Shown piece after piece: positions 7,632-14,428 of a DNA stretch of 36,012 nucleotides; positions within the stretch are counted from its first letter, which is position 1, and each line of letters opens with the position of its first letter. Below the pieces are notes generated by a model. It did not search any database, was not told the DNA's origin, and saw only the letters and a list, made by a program, of their open reading frames with translations. The stretch is from Myxococcota bacterium (GTDB taxonomy: Bacteria; Myxococcota; XYA12-FULL-58-9; JASMKV01): the NCBI GenBank assembly GCA_030749035.1, contig JASMKV010000113.1, positions 1 through 36,012 of the forward strand, read 5' to 3'. A program made the translations under genes and the position numbers.

Positions 7632-8582
7632 TTACGAGGTCAGCCCGCGCAGCGTTGTTTGTAATTCCGGATTAAGAATATTAGGCAGCGTGCATATAAT
7701 GCTTGAGAGGGCATCGGCAAGGGTTCCCGTGGTCAGTTCTTGTAAGAGAACCGTACCATCGGGTTCTGTACCAAGTCGGTAAACGCTTTCAGGAGTGGGG
7801 TATAAATTCATTTCACGTGTTAGCCATTGCTCATCCAAATAATCAAAGCGTGCCACGGTGTATTGATTGTCAGCAACAATTTGCTTGGCCAGTTCGCAAA
7901 GGGCGGGGTGAATGGTGTAGCCGTCTTTGCCTTTTACGAGAATATTTTGCTCCGCTAAATGCTCGACAGAATTAATCCAGCTGTCGTCATTGGGCATGCG
8001 CACGACTTTGGTTTCGGGTTCATCAAAAAAAGCAAGAACTTCATCTAAGGTCATGGGGCTATCTTGCTCTTCTTCTTCTTGCGACTCATTTGAGCGCAGA
8101 TCACGAGCAAACACCGCGAAGGCCAGATAGTCCCCGGCAGACAATGTGATTTTCGGGAATTCGCTTTTGTCCCTTGTGTGGAAGCGTTGTGCGATTTCAG
8201 CGCAAAGCGCAGCTTCGCTGCGAACGGGGCCAAAAAGATGCTCATCTTCTTGACGTTTATATTCGACAACACATTGTTCCGAAAAATAAAAGCTGCGGCT
8301 GTTTCTTTCTTCAGACTTGCGTTCAACAAATAAGATACGTGCCTGACATTCACTGACTGGTATGACGCGTTCTAAAAGGTTTGGTGATGTTGCGCATGAA
8401 TTTTCATCCCAAAAGACACGCTCTTCAAAATCCTTGAAGACATCTTCAGGCTCCTGAGGTTCCAGATCTTCATCTTCGATAAACCTTAAAGGCGATTCTA
8501 AATTCGGAAAAAGTTCTCCCAGCATTCTGATAAACGCCAAGTCTTCATTGTTGAGGGTTAAGGCGTCTTGTGTTTCGATCAT
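7632..8582 (-). CDS. Unrecognised acidic protein on the opposite strand within the T3SS cluster
   Basis: Protein of 316 residues with no recognised family. It has no signal peptide or membrane helix and is rich in Glu and Asp, including an EEEEQ run near the middle. The C-terminal 120 residues look folded, with hydrophobic segments such as SWINSVEHLAEQNILVKGKD that could be a winged-helix-like or mixed alpha/beta unit. The start is set by an ATGA overlap with the upstream gene (ATG 8582-8580, stop TGA 8581-8579) and a GGGAG six bases before it; a longer reading from 8594 is possible. Tight coupling to the next gene and position between sctT and sctU suggest an accessory T3SS role (chaperone, gatekeeper or regulator), which is inference. 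Confidence 0.72.
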   Translation of the reverse strand: MIETQDALTLNNEDLAFIRMLGELFPNLESPLRFIEDEDLEPQEPEDVFKDFEERVFWDENSCATSPNLLERVIPVSECQARILFVERKSEERNSRSFYFSEQCVVEYKRQEDEHLFGPVRSEAALCAEIAQRFHTRDKSEFPKITLSAGDYLAFAVFARDLRSNESQEEEEQDSPMTLDEVLAFFDEPETKVVRMPNDDSWINSVEHLAEQNILVKGKDGYTIHPALCELAKQIVADNQYTVARFDYLDEQWLTREMNLYPTPESVYRLGTEPDGTVLLQELTTGTLADALSSIICTLPNILNPELQTTLRGLTS

Positions 8583-9430
8583 GATGACTCCCATGGGTCA
8601 TGCATGAGGGCATTGCCGATGGCCCCATCAAGCTCACTTAAATTGCCTAAACTCTGGTGTTGTTGGGGCTTTTCCGCCTCGGATGTTTTGATGGAGCCGT
8701 CAATGGTTCTGACCATCATTTCAGATAAGGAGCGACGTGGTGAAAGCTCTTCCAGGGTTTCGCTTAATTGTTCTGCGGGGATAGCACCATGGACTTCAGT
8801 TTGCACAACATGTTGTAAATGTTCTGGTGTCTCTTCTTCGGCATCATGAAGAACTTTGCCCAATGAAAGGAGGTGATGTCTTTTGCCCCAACGCGAACGA
8901 AGTTTCTGATGTTGTTTTAAAATGCGTGAGATTTCACTGTCGAGGCGTGGATCGCCAAGCTTACCGGCAATTTGCTCAAGCAGGTTCATCTTGCGCTTAC
9001 TTAATTGTAATTGCAGTTTGAGCTTTCGAAGATTATTTCGATGTTGGCGAAGCCTCTTGTCCTCTTTTTTCAACTCCGATTTATTGAAGCGCTTTGCGGC
9101 AAGTTGTTCAAGAAGCACGCGCAGTGCAGCGCGCTCAGCCTCGATACCACTAATAAGGGTAGATGTTGTGGCGGCAAGGTTGGCCACAAGTTGGCGTGCG
9201 GCAGCAGGATTGTCACGCGCCAATTTAAGGACATCGGCACCTTTGGTCTTTTCCTGTGCCAATGGATTTGTGCCCGAGGATTGTTTGGCGCTTGCGTTGC
9301 CAAATTCAAATTGGTCTTGTGGTGTTTTAACCTGGGTTGTCAGCGTGCTGGTTTTTGCCTCGACCTGTTTGGGTTGATTGGGCAGTACCGGTGTGGTTTG
9401 TGGCCCGCCGCCAATTTTTCCGCCATCCAT
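8579..9430 (-). CDS. Unrecognised coiled-coil protein on the opposite strand within the T3SS cluster
   Basis: Protein of 283 residues, no recognised family. Residues 1-65 are low-complexity (Gly, Pro, Thr, Gln: KIGGGPQTTPVLPNQP), like the disordered N-terminus of many secreted T3SS substrates. Residues about 75-180 form a long basic helical region (LSKRKMNLLEQIAGKL; RLRQHRNNLRKLKLQLQ) expected to be a coiled coil. The C-terminal third is polar with short helices. ATG at 9430 has AAGG eight to nine bases upstream; a TTG at 9448 would add six residues. It is divergent from sctU across 115 bases and is followed by an ATGA overlap into the next gene. Secretion, gatekeeper or scaffold function is possible but not shown. 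Confidence 0.72.
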   Translation of the reverse strand: MDGGKIGGGPQTTPVLPNQPKQVEAKTSTLTTQVKTPQDQFEFGNASAKQSSGTNPLAQEKTKGADVLKLARDNPAAARQLVANLAATTSTLISGIEAERAALRVLLEQLAAKRFNKSELKKEDKRLRQHRNNLRKLKLQLQLSKRKMNLLEQIAGKLGDPRLDSEISRILKQHQKLRSRWGKRHHLLSLGKVLHDAEEETPEHLQHVVQTEVHGAIPAEQLSETLEELSPRRSLSEMMVRTIDGSIKTSEAEKPQQHQSLGNLSELDGAIGNALMHDPWESS

Positions 9431-9498
9431 GATGTCATACCTTAGCAAGGGGAGTGCAGGACATGCAATCGTATAAAATTAACTAGAGAAAGAGCGAT

Positions 9499-9526
9499 TT
9501 GCTTGCTATGTTGGGTAGAGTATATT
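9499..9526 (+). promoter_or_regulatory. Candidate promoter for sctU
   Basis: TTGCTT (9499-9504), a 16-base spacer and TATATT (9521-9526, five of six consensus) lie about 20 bases before the sctU start, in the intergenic region shared with the divergent gene. The -35 is weak. A promoter is needed here because the preceding genes are on the other strand. Confidence 0.4.
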
Positions 9527-9545
9527 TTGAGAAAGATAGGGTCTG

Positions 9546-10622
9546 ATGGCAGATGGCGGCACAGGTGAAAAAACCGAGGAACCGACCCCGGAGCGTTTAC
9601 GCAAGTTGCGTAAAGAGGGAAATGTCCCCAAAAGCCAGGATGTCACCTCTGCCCTTTCTTTTTTGGTCGTTTTTTGTGTTTTAGCTGGGGCCATGAGTTT
9701 TATCGGTGAGGAGATGATAGGCCTTTTTAATTTTTCGATGGCAGCGATGAAATCGGGGCAAAGTTATACGATTGTCAATTCCCAGCTGCTGAATCAATCG
9801 GTTCTGACGATGATTAAGGTTTGTGCACCAGTTTTGACGACGGCTTTTGTGGTGGGGCTGGCGATGAACATCGCTCAGGTCGGCTTTATGTTTACGACCA
9901 AGCCTATTATGCCCGATATCAAGAAATTAAATCCGGTCAATGGCGTTAAGAACTTAGTCAACATGAAGAAGTTGGTCGAACTGCTCAAGACCATCATCAA
10001 GTTTACGGTGGTAAGTTATCTTTCCTATTTGGCTTTAAAGGATGCGGCGCGCGATGTTGCACTCATTATTCGTTCAGAGTTGATGATTGGGATCAAAGTT
10101 ATTGGTGCCATTATTTGGGATTTTTGTACCAAGATTGGTGCCGCCTTTGTGGTTATCGCGGCTTTTGATGCCTTCTATCAAAAAAAACGTTATATTAAAG
10201 ACAACAAGATGTCGAAACACGATGTCAAACAGGAGTACAAACAAAGTGAAGGCGATCCGCAACATAAAGCGGAGCGTAAGCGTTTTCACCAGGAAATTTT
10301 AAACTCTGCCAGTCCATCGGCAGTAAAGAATGCGGATGTCGTGGTGCGAAACCCAGAACACATAGCCGTTGCCCTTAAATACGATGATGATGAAAGTGAA
10401 GCACCCAGTATTTTGGCCAAGGGAACAAGGATTTGGGCAGAAAAGATTTTAGATGCGGCAAGGGAATATGGGGTGCCCATTGTGCGTAATGTGCCTTTGG
10501 CCCAAGCGCTGAATAAACTCGAGATTGGTGATGAGGTTCCTGAGGAGCTTTACGAGGCGGTTGCGGAAGTGCTTAATTTTGTTTATCATTTGGCAGAGGA
10601 ACAAAAAGATAAGGGTGGCTAG
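9546..10622 (+). CDS. sctU: T3SS export switch protein SctU (FlhB/YscU family)
   Basis: Protein of 358 residues. It starts with the family motif GEKTEEPTPERLRKLRKEGN, then four membrane helices (about 33-55, 85-110, 150-168, 188-210), a conserved cytoplasmic linker (DVKQEYKQSEGDPQHKAERK) and the autocleavage domain. The cleavage tetrad, normally NPTH, reads NPEH here (N269-P270-E271-H272; codons 10350-10361). Cleavage between N and P lets the family switch substrate class, and N and P are retained. ATG at 9546 has a GATAGGG Shine-Dalgarno just upstream. The gene is separated from sctT by the two reverse genes. Family assignment is very secure. Confidence 0.95.
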   Translation: MADGGTGEKTEEPTPERLRKLRKEGNVPKSQDVTSALSFLVVFCVLAGAMSFIGEEMIGLFNFSMAAMKSGQSYTIVNSQLLNQSVLTMIKVCAPVLTTAFVVGLAMNIAQVGFMFTTKPIMPDIKKLNPVNGVKNLVNMKKLVELLKTIIKFTVVSYLSYLALKDAARDVALIIRSELMIGIKVIGAIIWDFCTKIGAAFVVIAAFDAFYQKKRYIKDNKMSKHDVKQEYKQSEGDPQHKAERKRFHQEILNSASPSAVKNADVVVRNPEHIAVALKYDDDESEAPSILAKGTRIWAEKILDAAREYGVPIVRNVPLAQALNKLEIGDEVPEELYEAVAEVLNFVYHLAEEQKDKGG

Positions 10623-10691
10623 GCTGGTATGACGATCGTTTTTGCGAATCAAAACTAGCCCATTTTATCGTTTTGTGTGTAGGGTACTATA

Positions 10692-11156
10692 ATGGCGAAT
10701 AATATTGTTTCATATAATCGTTTCTCGTCCTTACCGGCGAATATTTCGAGTTTTGGTGCAACCGTTGAAGAAATCAATTTGCAACATGGTGCGCCCGATG
10801 CCAATCCTGTCGCTGCACCGATGGCTTCACCCAAAGTTCCCGAAACCCGTTTAGCGTTAGGTCGTGGTGGTTCAGATCAGATTCGTTTAGGAGGGCCGGC
10901 CGAGCCCGATATTAATCCTTATGAGGGTGCGCAACCGACTTTGGTGCTCAGTCGCAAAGTTGTCCAAAAGCTCGATAGCGGTGTGATTTCACAATTGCAG
11001 CAGAGCGTACAAGGTGAGCTGGTGGGCAATCAAAACCTTCAAGGCTTGATGCAGGATTCGTTGCGCCGCGTGTTGGGCTTACGAGAATTTGTCGATGGAC
11101 TGAATAAAATGACTGAGTCCGTTTATGTCCGTGCTATTGCCGCTTCTAAAGGCTAA
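10692..11156 (+). CDS. Unrecognised small protein of the T3SS cluster, possible rod/needle-type or early substrate
   Basis: Protein of 154 residues, ATG at 10692 with TAGGG about nine bases upstream. The first 90 residues are low-complexity and proline- or glycine-containing (PDANPVAAPMASPK, LGRGGSDQIRLGG), with no signal peptide. The last 60 residues are helical: SRKVVQKLDSGVISQLQQSV, then LRRVLGLREFVDGLNKM and a short tail. A disordered N-terminus plus an amphipathic C-terminal helix pair resembles secreted T3SS components such as inner-rod (SctI) or early substrates. No motif proves this. It lies between sctU and the first chaperone gene, co-directional with both. Confidence 0.7.
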   Translation: MANNIVSYNRFSSLPANISSFGATVEEINLQHGAPDANPVAAPMASPKVPETRLALGRGGSDQIRLGGPAEPDINPYEGAQPTLVLSRKVVQKLDSGVISQLQQSVQGELVGNQNLQGLMQDSLRRVLGLREFVDGLNKMTESVYVRAIAASKG

Positions 11157-11237
11157 TCAGCGATATTTTATAAAACTTGTGGTGCTCTTTAAGTCGGCTA
11201 TTGCGGTGGAGTGCAAGCTGCGCTAGGTTTTTCTACG

Positions 11238-11717
11238 ATGGCAGAAGGTGAGCGACTAAGCGGCCAGCAATTTCAGGCCCGCGTTGAAAAATTGGTGACT
11301 CGATGGTCTGAGGGGCGAACGAGTCTTAAGCAAATTGTGGGTATGTCTGATGAGGAGCTGTATGCGGTGGCCTCGCAGGGCTATTATCTTTTTTTACAGG
11401 GTAAAATTGAACAGGCGCGTGTGATCTTTGAAGGATTGGTCGCCATTGATCCTAAAAATGCTTATTATTATAGGGCGCTTGGTGTGATTTACTGGCGTAT
11501 GAAAGAAGCTCAAAAGGCGCTCAAACAGTTTACCTATGCGATTCGGGTGGCGCCCAAGGACATCTCTTCTTATGTGAATAGAGCTGAGGTTTATGTTTCA
11601 GCAGGCCATTATATGAAGGCACGTAAGGATTTAAGCTATGTTTTAGATCATGCTGGCCAGGAAGAAGTGGCTTTAGTGAGCAAATCCCGGGCGATCTTAA
11701 GTATGATCCCCCGTTAG
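11238..11717 (+). CDS. SycD/LcrH-type TPR chaperone (T3SS class II), copy 1
   Basis: Protein of 159 residues. After a helical lead-in it shows the LcrH/SycD/SicA pattern: a GYYLFLQGKIEQARVIFEGL repeat followed by DPKNAYYYRALGVIYWRM and AIRVAPKDISSYVNRAEVY, i.e. about three TPR motifs. Class II chaperones bind the hydrophobic translocator proteins in the cytoplasm before export. The putative translocator gene follows directly. ATG at 11238 has TAGGT about nine bases upstream. A GTG at 11211 is in frame but its ribosome site is too close. The copy at 13327 is a clear paralogue (both share an L..MS/TxDE.Y..A..GY segment). Confidence 0.82.
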   Translation: MAEGERLSGQQFQARVEKLVTRWSEGRTSLKQIVGMSDEELYAVASQGYYLFLQGKIEQARVIFEGLVAIDPKNAYYYRALGVIYWRMKEAQKALKQFTYAIRVAPKDISSYVNRAEVYVSAGHYMKARKDLSYVLDHAGQEEVALVSKSRAILSMIPR

Positions 11718-11721
11718 CTTT

Positions 11722-11742
11722 TTTGCGCAACATTTGCGCAAA
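11722..11742. repeat. Tandem palindrome TTTGCGCAA / TTTGCGCAAA before the putative translocator gene
   Basis: Two self-complementary TTGCGCAA sites are centred 11 bp apart (one helical turn) in the 131-base gap between chaperone copy 1 and the putative translocator gene. As RNA the two halves would also pair as a 9-bp stem with a CAT loop. There is no T-run after the stem, so an operator or RNA-stability element is more likely than an intrinsic terminator. Confidence 0.5.
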
Positions 11743-11848
11743 TATCCCGATATAAGAAATGAGTGATACGTTAAGGGACCTTTTACGCCTTGGTATTGGC
11801 CCAAAACGTGTGTTTTAATAGTAAGATAAATAACAAAGGAGAACATTG

Positions 11849-13156
11849 ATGATTGCACCATTAGATCTTAACCGAGTGAGTCAAAATGACTTACAAAAAG
11901 CATGCGCAGGCTTGGATCCCGTTGCAGCTCAGTTGGTTGGCTTAGGCTTACCGCAAGCGTTGCAGGGTACAGGACACGCTGAACGCCTTTTAGGTAAGGC
12001 TCAGGATGTTTATCAATCAGGTGATGCGAAGCAGCCAGCCAGTGCCGGTGAGCAGCCCACTGTTGGTTCACAGCCCAGTACCGCAGGTCCACATGCCAAT
12101 TACAGTCAGCATGCGGCCCAAACTCGGGGCACCTATTACACACCACTGGATACGGATACAGCCAAGCTTTCTATGGGAAGCGGCAAAGCCTATCTGAGCG
12201 GTGATAAATTGGCCCGCGTTCTTAATTCAAAAGATCCAAAATATGTGAGCGCTGAAAACCCACAAGGTTTCCAGTTCCCTTCATTGCGATCAAGCGTGAT
12301 TAAGAAGCATGATATTAAATTCACGACCGATGGTAAGGCACTTTTGCCTTCACAAGGTCAAGCCGCAGCAGCATCTTTAGGTGCTGGTCAAGCACAGAAT
12401 CCCATTGCTGACGGTACAGCAAGTTATATGCAACGTTGGGGTTGGTTACAGCCTTCGACAGGCATGTTGGGTGCGGGTATGGGCGCAGGATTTGCCGGTC
12501 AAGTTGCCGGTCAAATGAATGCGGCTGGAGCCCAAATGCCACTTGCTGGTCTTGCTGGTGGTGGCGGTCTTGGTGGCGGTTCAATCCCTTCCATGATCGG
12601 TGGCGCAGGCATCCCTGGTGGCGGCGCGATGAAGTTCATGGCCGGTGGTGCTATGGGCGCGCAGATGATCGGTTTAGACGGTATGGCTTTTCAAATGCGA
12701 AAAGTGATGCGTAGTGTGGCTGAAGATTTCAAAGATAATGCGATGATCGGCATGATTCAAAATGAAGGTATTCCGATTGAAGACCTCATTTTCATGTTCA
12801 TGGCGCATATGTCTGACAAGTATGAGTACAAACTGCGTGAGAAGATGGAAGAAGCGGCCATGCAAGAAAAGCGTGAGCGTAAGCGTGAAATGCGTAGCCA
12901 GATGATTGGCGCCTTGGGTGGTATTGCCAGCTTGGTACCTGGAGTGGGTACTTTGGTGAGCGGTGCGATGCAGGCAGGAGCAACTAAACTGAACCAGGTT
13001 GAAGCTGCTCTTAATGGTGAGACCAAGAGTACCACCATGCTGATGAATGAGGTTCAGATGCTGATGCATAAGTGGAAGCAAATGAATGAAATGCTTTCAA
13101 ATCTCATGAAGGCGATGCATGATATGGCGATGACGCCAATCCGTAATATTCGTTAA
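11849..13156 (+). CDS. Putative T3SS translocator or major secreted protein, Gly-rich and Met-rich
   Basis: Protein of 435 residues, not matched to a named family. Residues 1-200 are polar and low-complexity. Residues 204-275 are extremely Gly/Ala/Met-rich and mildly hydrophobic (AGLAGGGGLGGGSIPSMIGG). Residues 278-350 are a charged helix. Residues 352-375 form a hydrophobic hairpin-like segment (MIGALGGIASLVPGVGTLVS), and 390-428 is a very Met-rich amphipathic helix (NEVQMLMHKWKQMNEMLSNL). Hydrophobic segment plus coiled coils, with SycD-type chaperone genes on both sides, is the pattern of pore-forming translocators (SctE/SctB, e.g. YopB/YopD). ATG at 11849 has AAGGAG seven bases upstream. 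It is followed by a strong terminator hairpin. Function is inferred from context. Confidence 0.7.
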   Translation: MIAPLDLNRVSQNDLQKACAGLDPVAAQLVGLGLPQALQGTGHAERLLGKAQDVYQSGDAKQPASAGEQPTVGSQPSTAGPHANYSQHAAQTRGTYYTPLDTDTAKLSMGSGKAYLSGDKLARVLNSKDPKYVSAENPQGFQFPSLRSSVIKKHDIKFTTDGKALLPSQGQAAAASLGAGQAQNPIADGTASYMQRWGWLQPSTGMLGAGMGAGFAGQVAGQMNAAGAQMPLAGLAGGGGLGGGSIPSMIGGAGIPGGGAMKFMAGGAMGAQMIGLDGMAFQMRKVMRSVAEDFKDNAMIGMIQNEGIPIEDLIFMFMAHMSDKYEYKLREKMEEAAMQEKRERKREMRSQMIGALGGIASLVPGVGTLVSGAMQAGATKLNQVEAALNGETKSTTMLMNEVQMLMHKWKQMNEMLSNLMKAMHDMAMTPIRNIR

Positions 13157-13186
13157 GAATATTAGCATTAAAATAGACTGTTTTCT

Positions 13187-13215
13187 CAACGGCGGAGCTT
13201 ATGACTCCGCCGTTG
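13187..13215 (+). terminator. Strong hairpin terminator after the putative translocator gene
   Basis: CAACGGCGGAG (13187-13197) and CTCCGCCGTTG (13205-13215) pair perfectly over 11 bp with a 7-base loop, followed by ATTTATT. It begins 31 bases after the translocator stop codon. The stem is very stable; the T-tract is imperfect, so termination may be partial or the hairpin may protect the mRNA 3' end. Confidence 0.72.
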
Positions 13216-13326
13216 ATTTATTGGCCCCTGGTGAGAAGTAGGCCGTACGTAAAGCGCACTAAAGTGCAATAAAACTGGCGCTTGGCGCAAAAAAGTCGTA
13301 CAAAATGCCTAAGGAGAATGATCAAG

Positions 13327-13956
13327 ATGGCTGACGAAAAAGACCAAGAAGAGAATCAGGCAGAGCTTAATATCGACGATATGGATCTCGAAGATATTGC
13401 TGAGGCCTTGGATAAGGGTGAGGTCGAACCGCCGCGTTTTATTGAGCCAACACTAGAGCAGTCTTTTACGTCAGAGAATCTGGAAAAGTTTATTATGGGT
13501 GATATCACCTGGGCTCAGTTGCAAGGGATGACTGTTGATGAAGCCTATAACATTGCTGAATACGGTTATTCACTTTATCAAGAAGCCCGTTATCACGATT
13601 CTCGCGCTATTTTTGAAGGCTTAATCATTTGTAACCCTTATGATGCCTATTTCCACTCGATGTTGGGTGCCGTTTACCAGCAATTGGATATGAAGGAAGA
13701 AGCGGCTCAGGAATATACGACAGCCATAGATTTAGATGATGAGAGTTTGCACGCCTATGTCAATCGGGGTGAGTTGCTTTTACAAAATGGTGAGTTTGAT
13801 CGAGCTCTTGATGATCTCAAGCGTGCGATTGAATTGGATCCAGACAACAGAGATCCTGCCAGTGTGCGTGCCAGAGCGCTGGCGATGGCCACAGCCAATG
13901 CCATCAAAGAACTGCAAAAAGTTGCGCAAAAAATTCAGGACGAAGGCGATCAATAG
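13327..13956 (+). CDS. SycD/LcrH-type TPR chaperone (T3SS class II), copy 2
   Basis: Protein of 209 residues. The first 60 are very acidic (NIDDMDLEDIAEALDKGEVE). From about residue 65 it follows the SycD/LcrH pattern closely: AEYGYSLYQEARYHDSRAIF, NPYDAYFHSMLGAVYQQLDM, AIDLDDESLHAYVNRGELLL and a further repeat ending in AIELDPDNRDP. The NPYDAYFHSMLGAVYQ stretch is nearly diagnostic for class II chaperones. ATG at 13327 has AAGGAG ten bases upstream; the ATG at 13318 overlaps that site. It lies after the terminator of the translocator gene, so it likely has its own promoter. The acidic extension is longer than in typical SycD (about 165 residues in total). Confidence 0.85.
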   Translation: MADEKDQEENQAELNIDDMDLEDIAEALDKGEVEPPRFIEPTLEQSFTSENLEKFIMGDITWAQLQGMTVDEAYNIAEYGYSLYQEARYHDSRAIFEGLIICNPYDAYFHSMLGAVYQQLDMKEEAAQEYTTAIDLDDESLHAYVNRGELLLQNGEFDRALDDLKRAIELDPDNRDPASVRARALAMATANAIKELQKVAQKIQDEGDQ

Positions 13957-14082
13957 GCTTGAAAAAAGCTTCTCCGGTGCCATAAAAACCACGATTATTT
14001 GCTCTATACGGTTGTTTTGACACACCTTTGCGGACCACTTTGCCGATACTTAAGATGAATACTCTTTTGTGTGAGGTAGACG

Positions 14083-14313
14083 ATGAATTTAGAAAAAGTC
14101 CGTGTTTGTAAGCCCGTAAGCCAAGGTCATCACGCTGGCGCGAAGTGGTTAAATAGCCTTAGTCAGGTCATTGAGCGCTCTCCTGAGTCGAATCCGGAGT
14201 TTGTTGCACAGCTGAAGCATTCCTTGAATTTCTACTCCTGCTACGCGCAAACCGGCGATAAACGCTATTTAGGGCTCTGTGAGGAGTTTATGCAGGCCTC
14301 TCTCGAGGCTTAA
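14083..14313 (+). CDS. Unrecognised 76-residue protein of the T3SS cluster
   Basis: Small soluble protein, no family recognised. ATG at 14083 has a clear GAGGT seven bases upstream, which supports a real gene. The sequence is mixed with likely helices (HAGAKWLNSLSQVIERSPE; FVAQLKHSLNFYSCYAQTGD; YLGLCEEFMQASLEA). The last two helices resemble one TPR-like hairpin. Size and location between a chaperone and a TPR membrane protein could fit a small T3SS chaperone or needle-related protein, but nothing proves it. Confidence 0.62.
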   Translation: MNLEKVRVCKPVSQGHHAGAKWLNSLSQVIERSPESNPEFVAQLKHSLNFYSCYAQTGDKRYLGLCEEFMQASLEA

Positions 14314-14318
14314 ATCAC

Positions 14319-14328
14319 CACGATCGTG
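14319..14328. repeat. Perfect 10-bp palindrome CACGATCGTG
   Basis: CACGATCGTG lies six bases after the stop of the 76-residue gene and about 36 bases before a TTGACA hexamer. It could be an operator half-site or chance; 10-bp palindromes occur by chance at this scale. Confidence 0.25.
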
Positions 14329-14363
14329 CCTGAATTTTCATTCCCAACCTTATTTTCCCATTA

Positions 14364-14390
14364 TTGACACGACCCTGTCTGCTTGCTAAT
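14364..14390 (+). promoter_or_regulatory. Candidate promoter for the TPR membrane protein
   Basis: A perfect TTGACA (14364-14369) is followed by GCTAAT (14385-14390, four of six consensus) at a short 15-base spacing; TAATCC at a 17-base spacing is the alternative. The site is 35-40 bases before the next gene start. The -10 is weak. Confidence 0.32.
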
Positions 14391-14428
14391 CCATTTTACC
14401 TTGAATTTATAGAGACTTGGAGAGTTTG

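Noticed and set aside
173-10622. Reading of the sct genes as a flagellar operon
   Set aside because: The FliO-like gene and gene order would allow it, but the SctQ form (two SpoA domains in one long protein), the SycD-type chaperones and the translocator-like protein favour a non-flagellar T3SS; no flagellar hook, rod, filament or FlhF/FlhG genes are seen.
14017-14022. TTGACA upstream of the 76-residue gene as a promoter
   Set aside because: No acceptable -10 hexamer at 16-18 bases; the nearest GATACT is 22 bases away.
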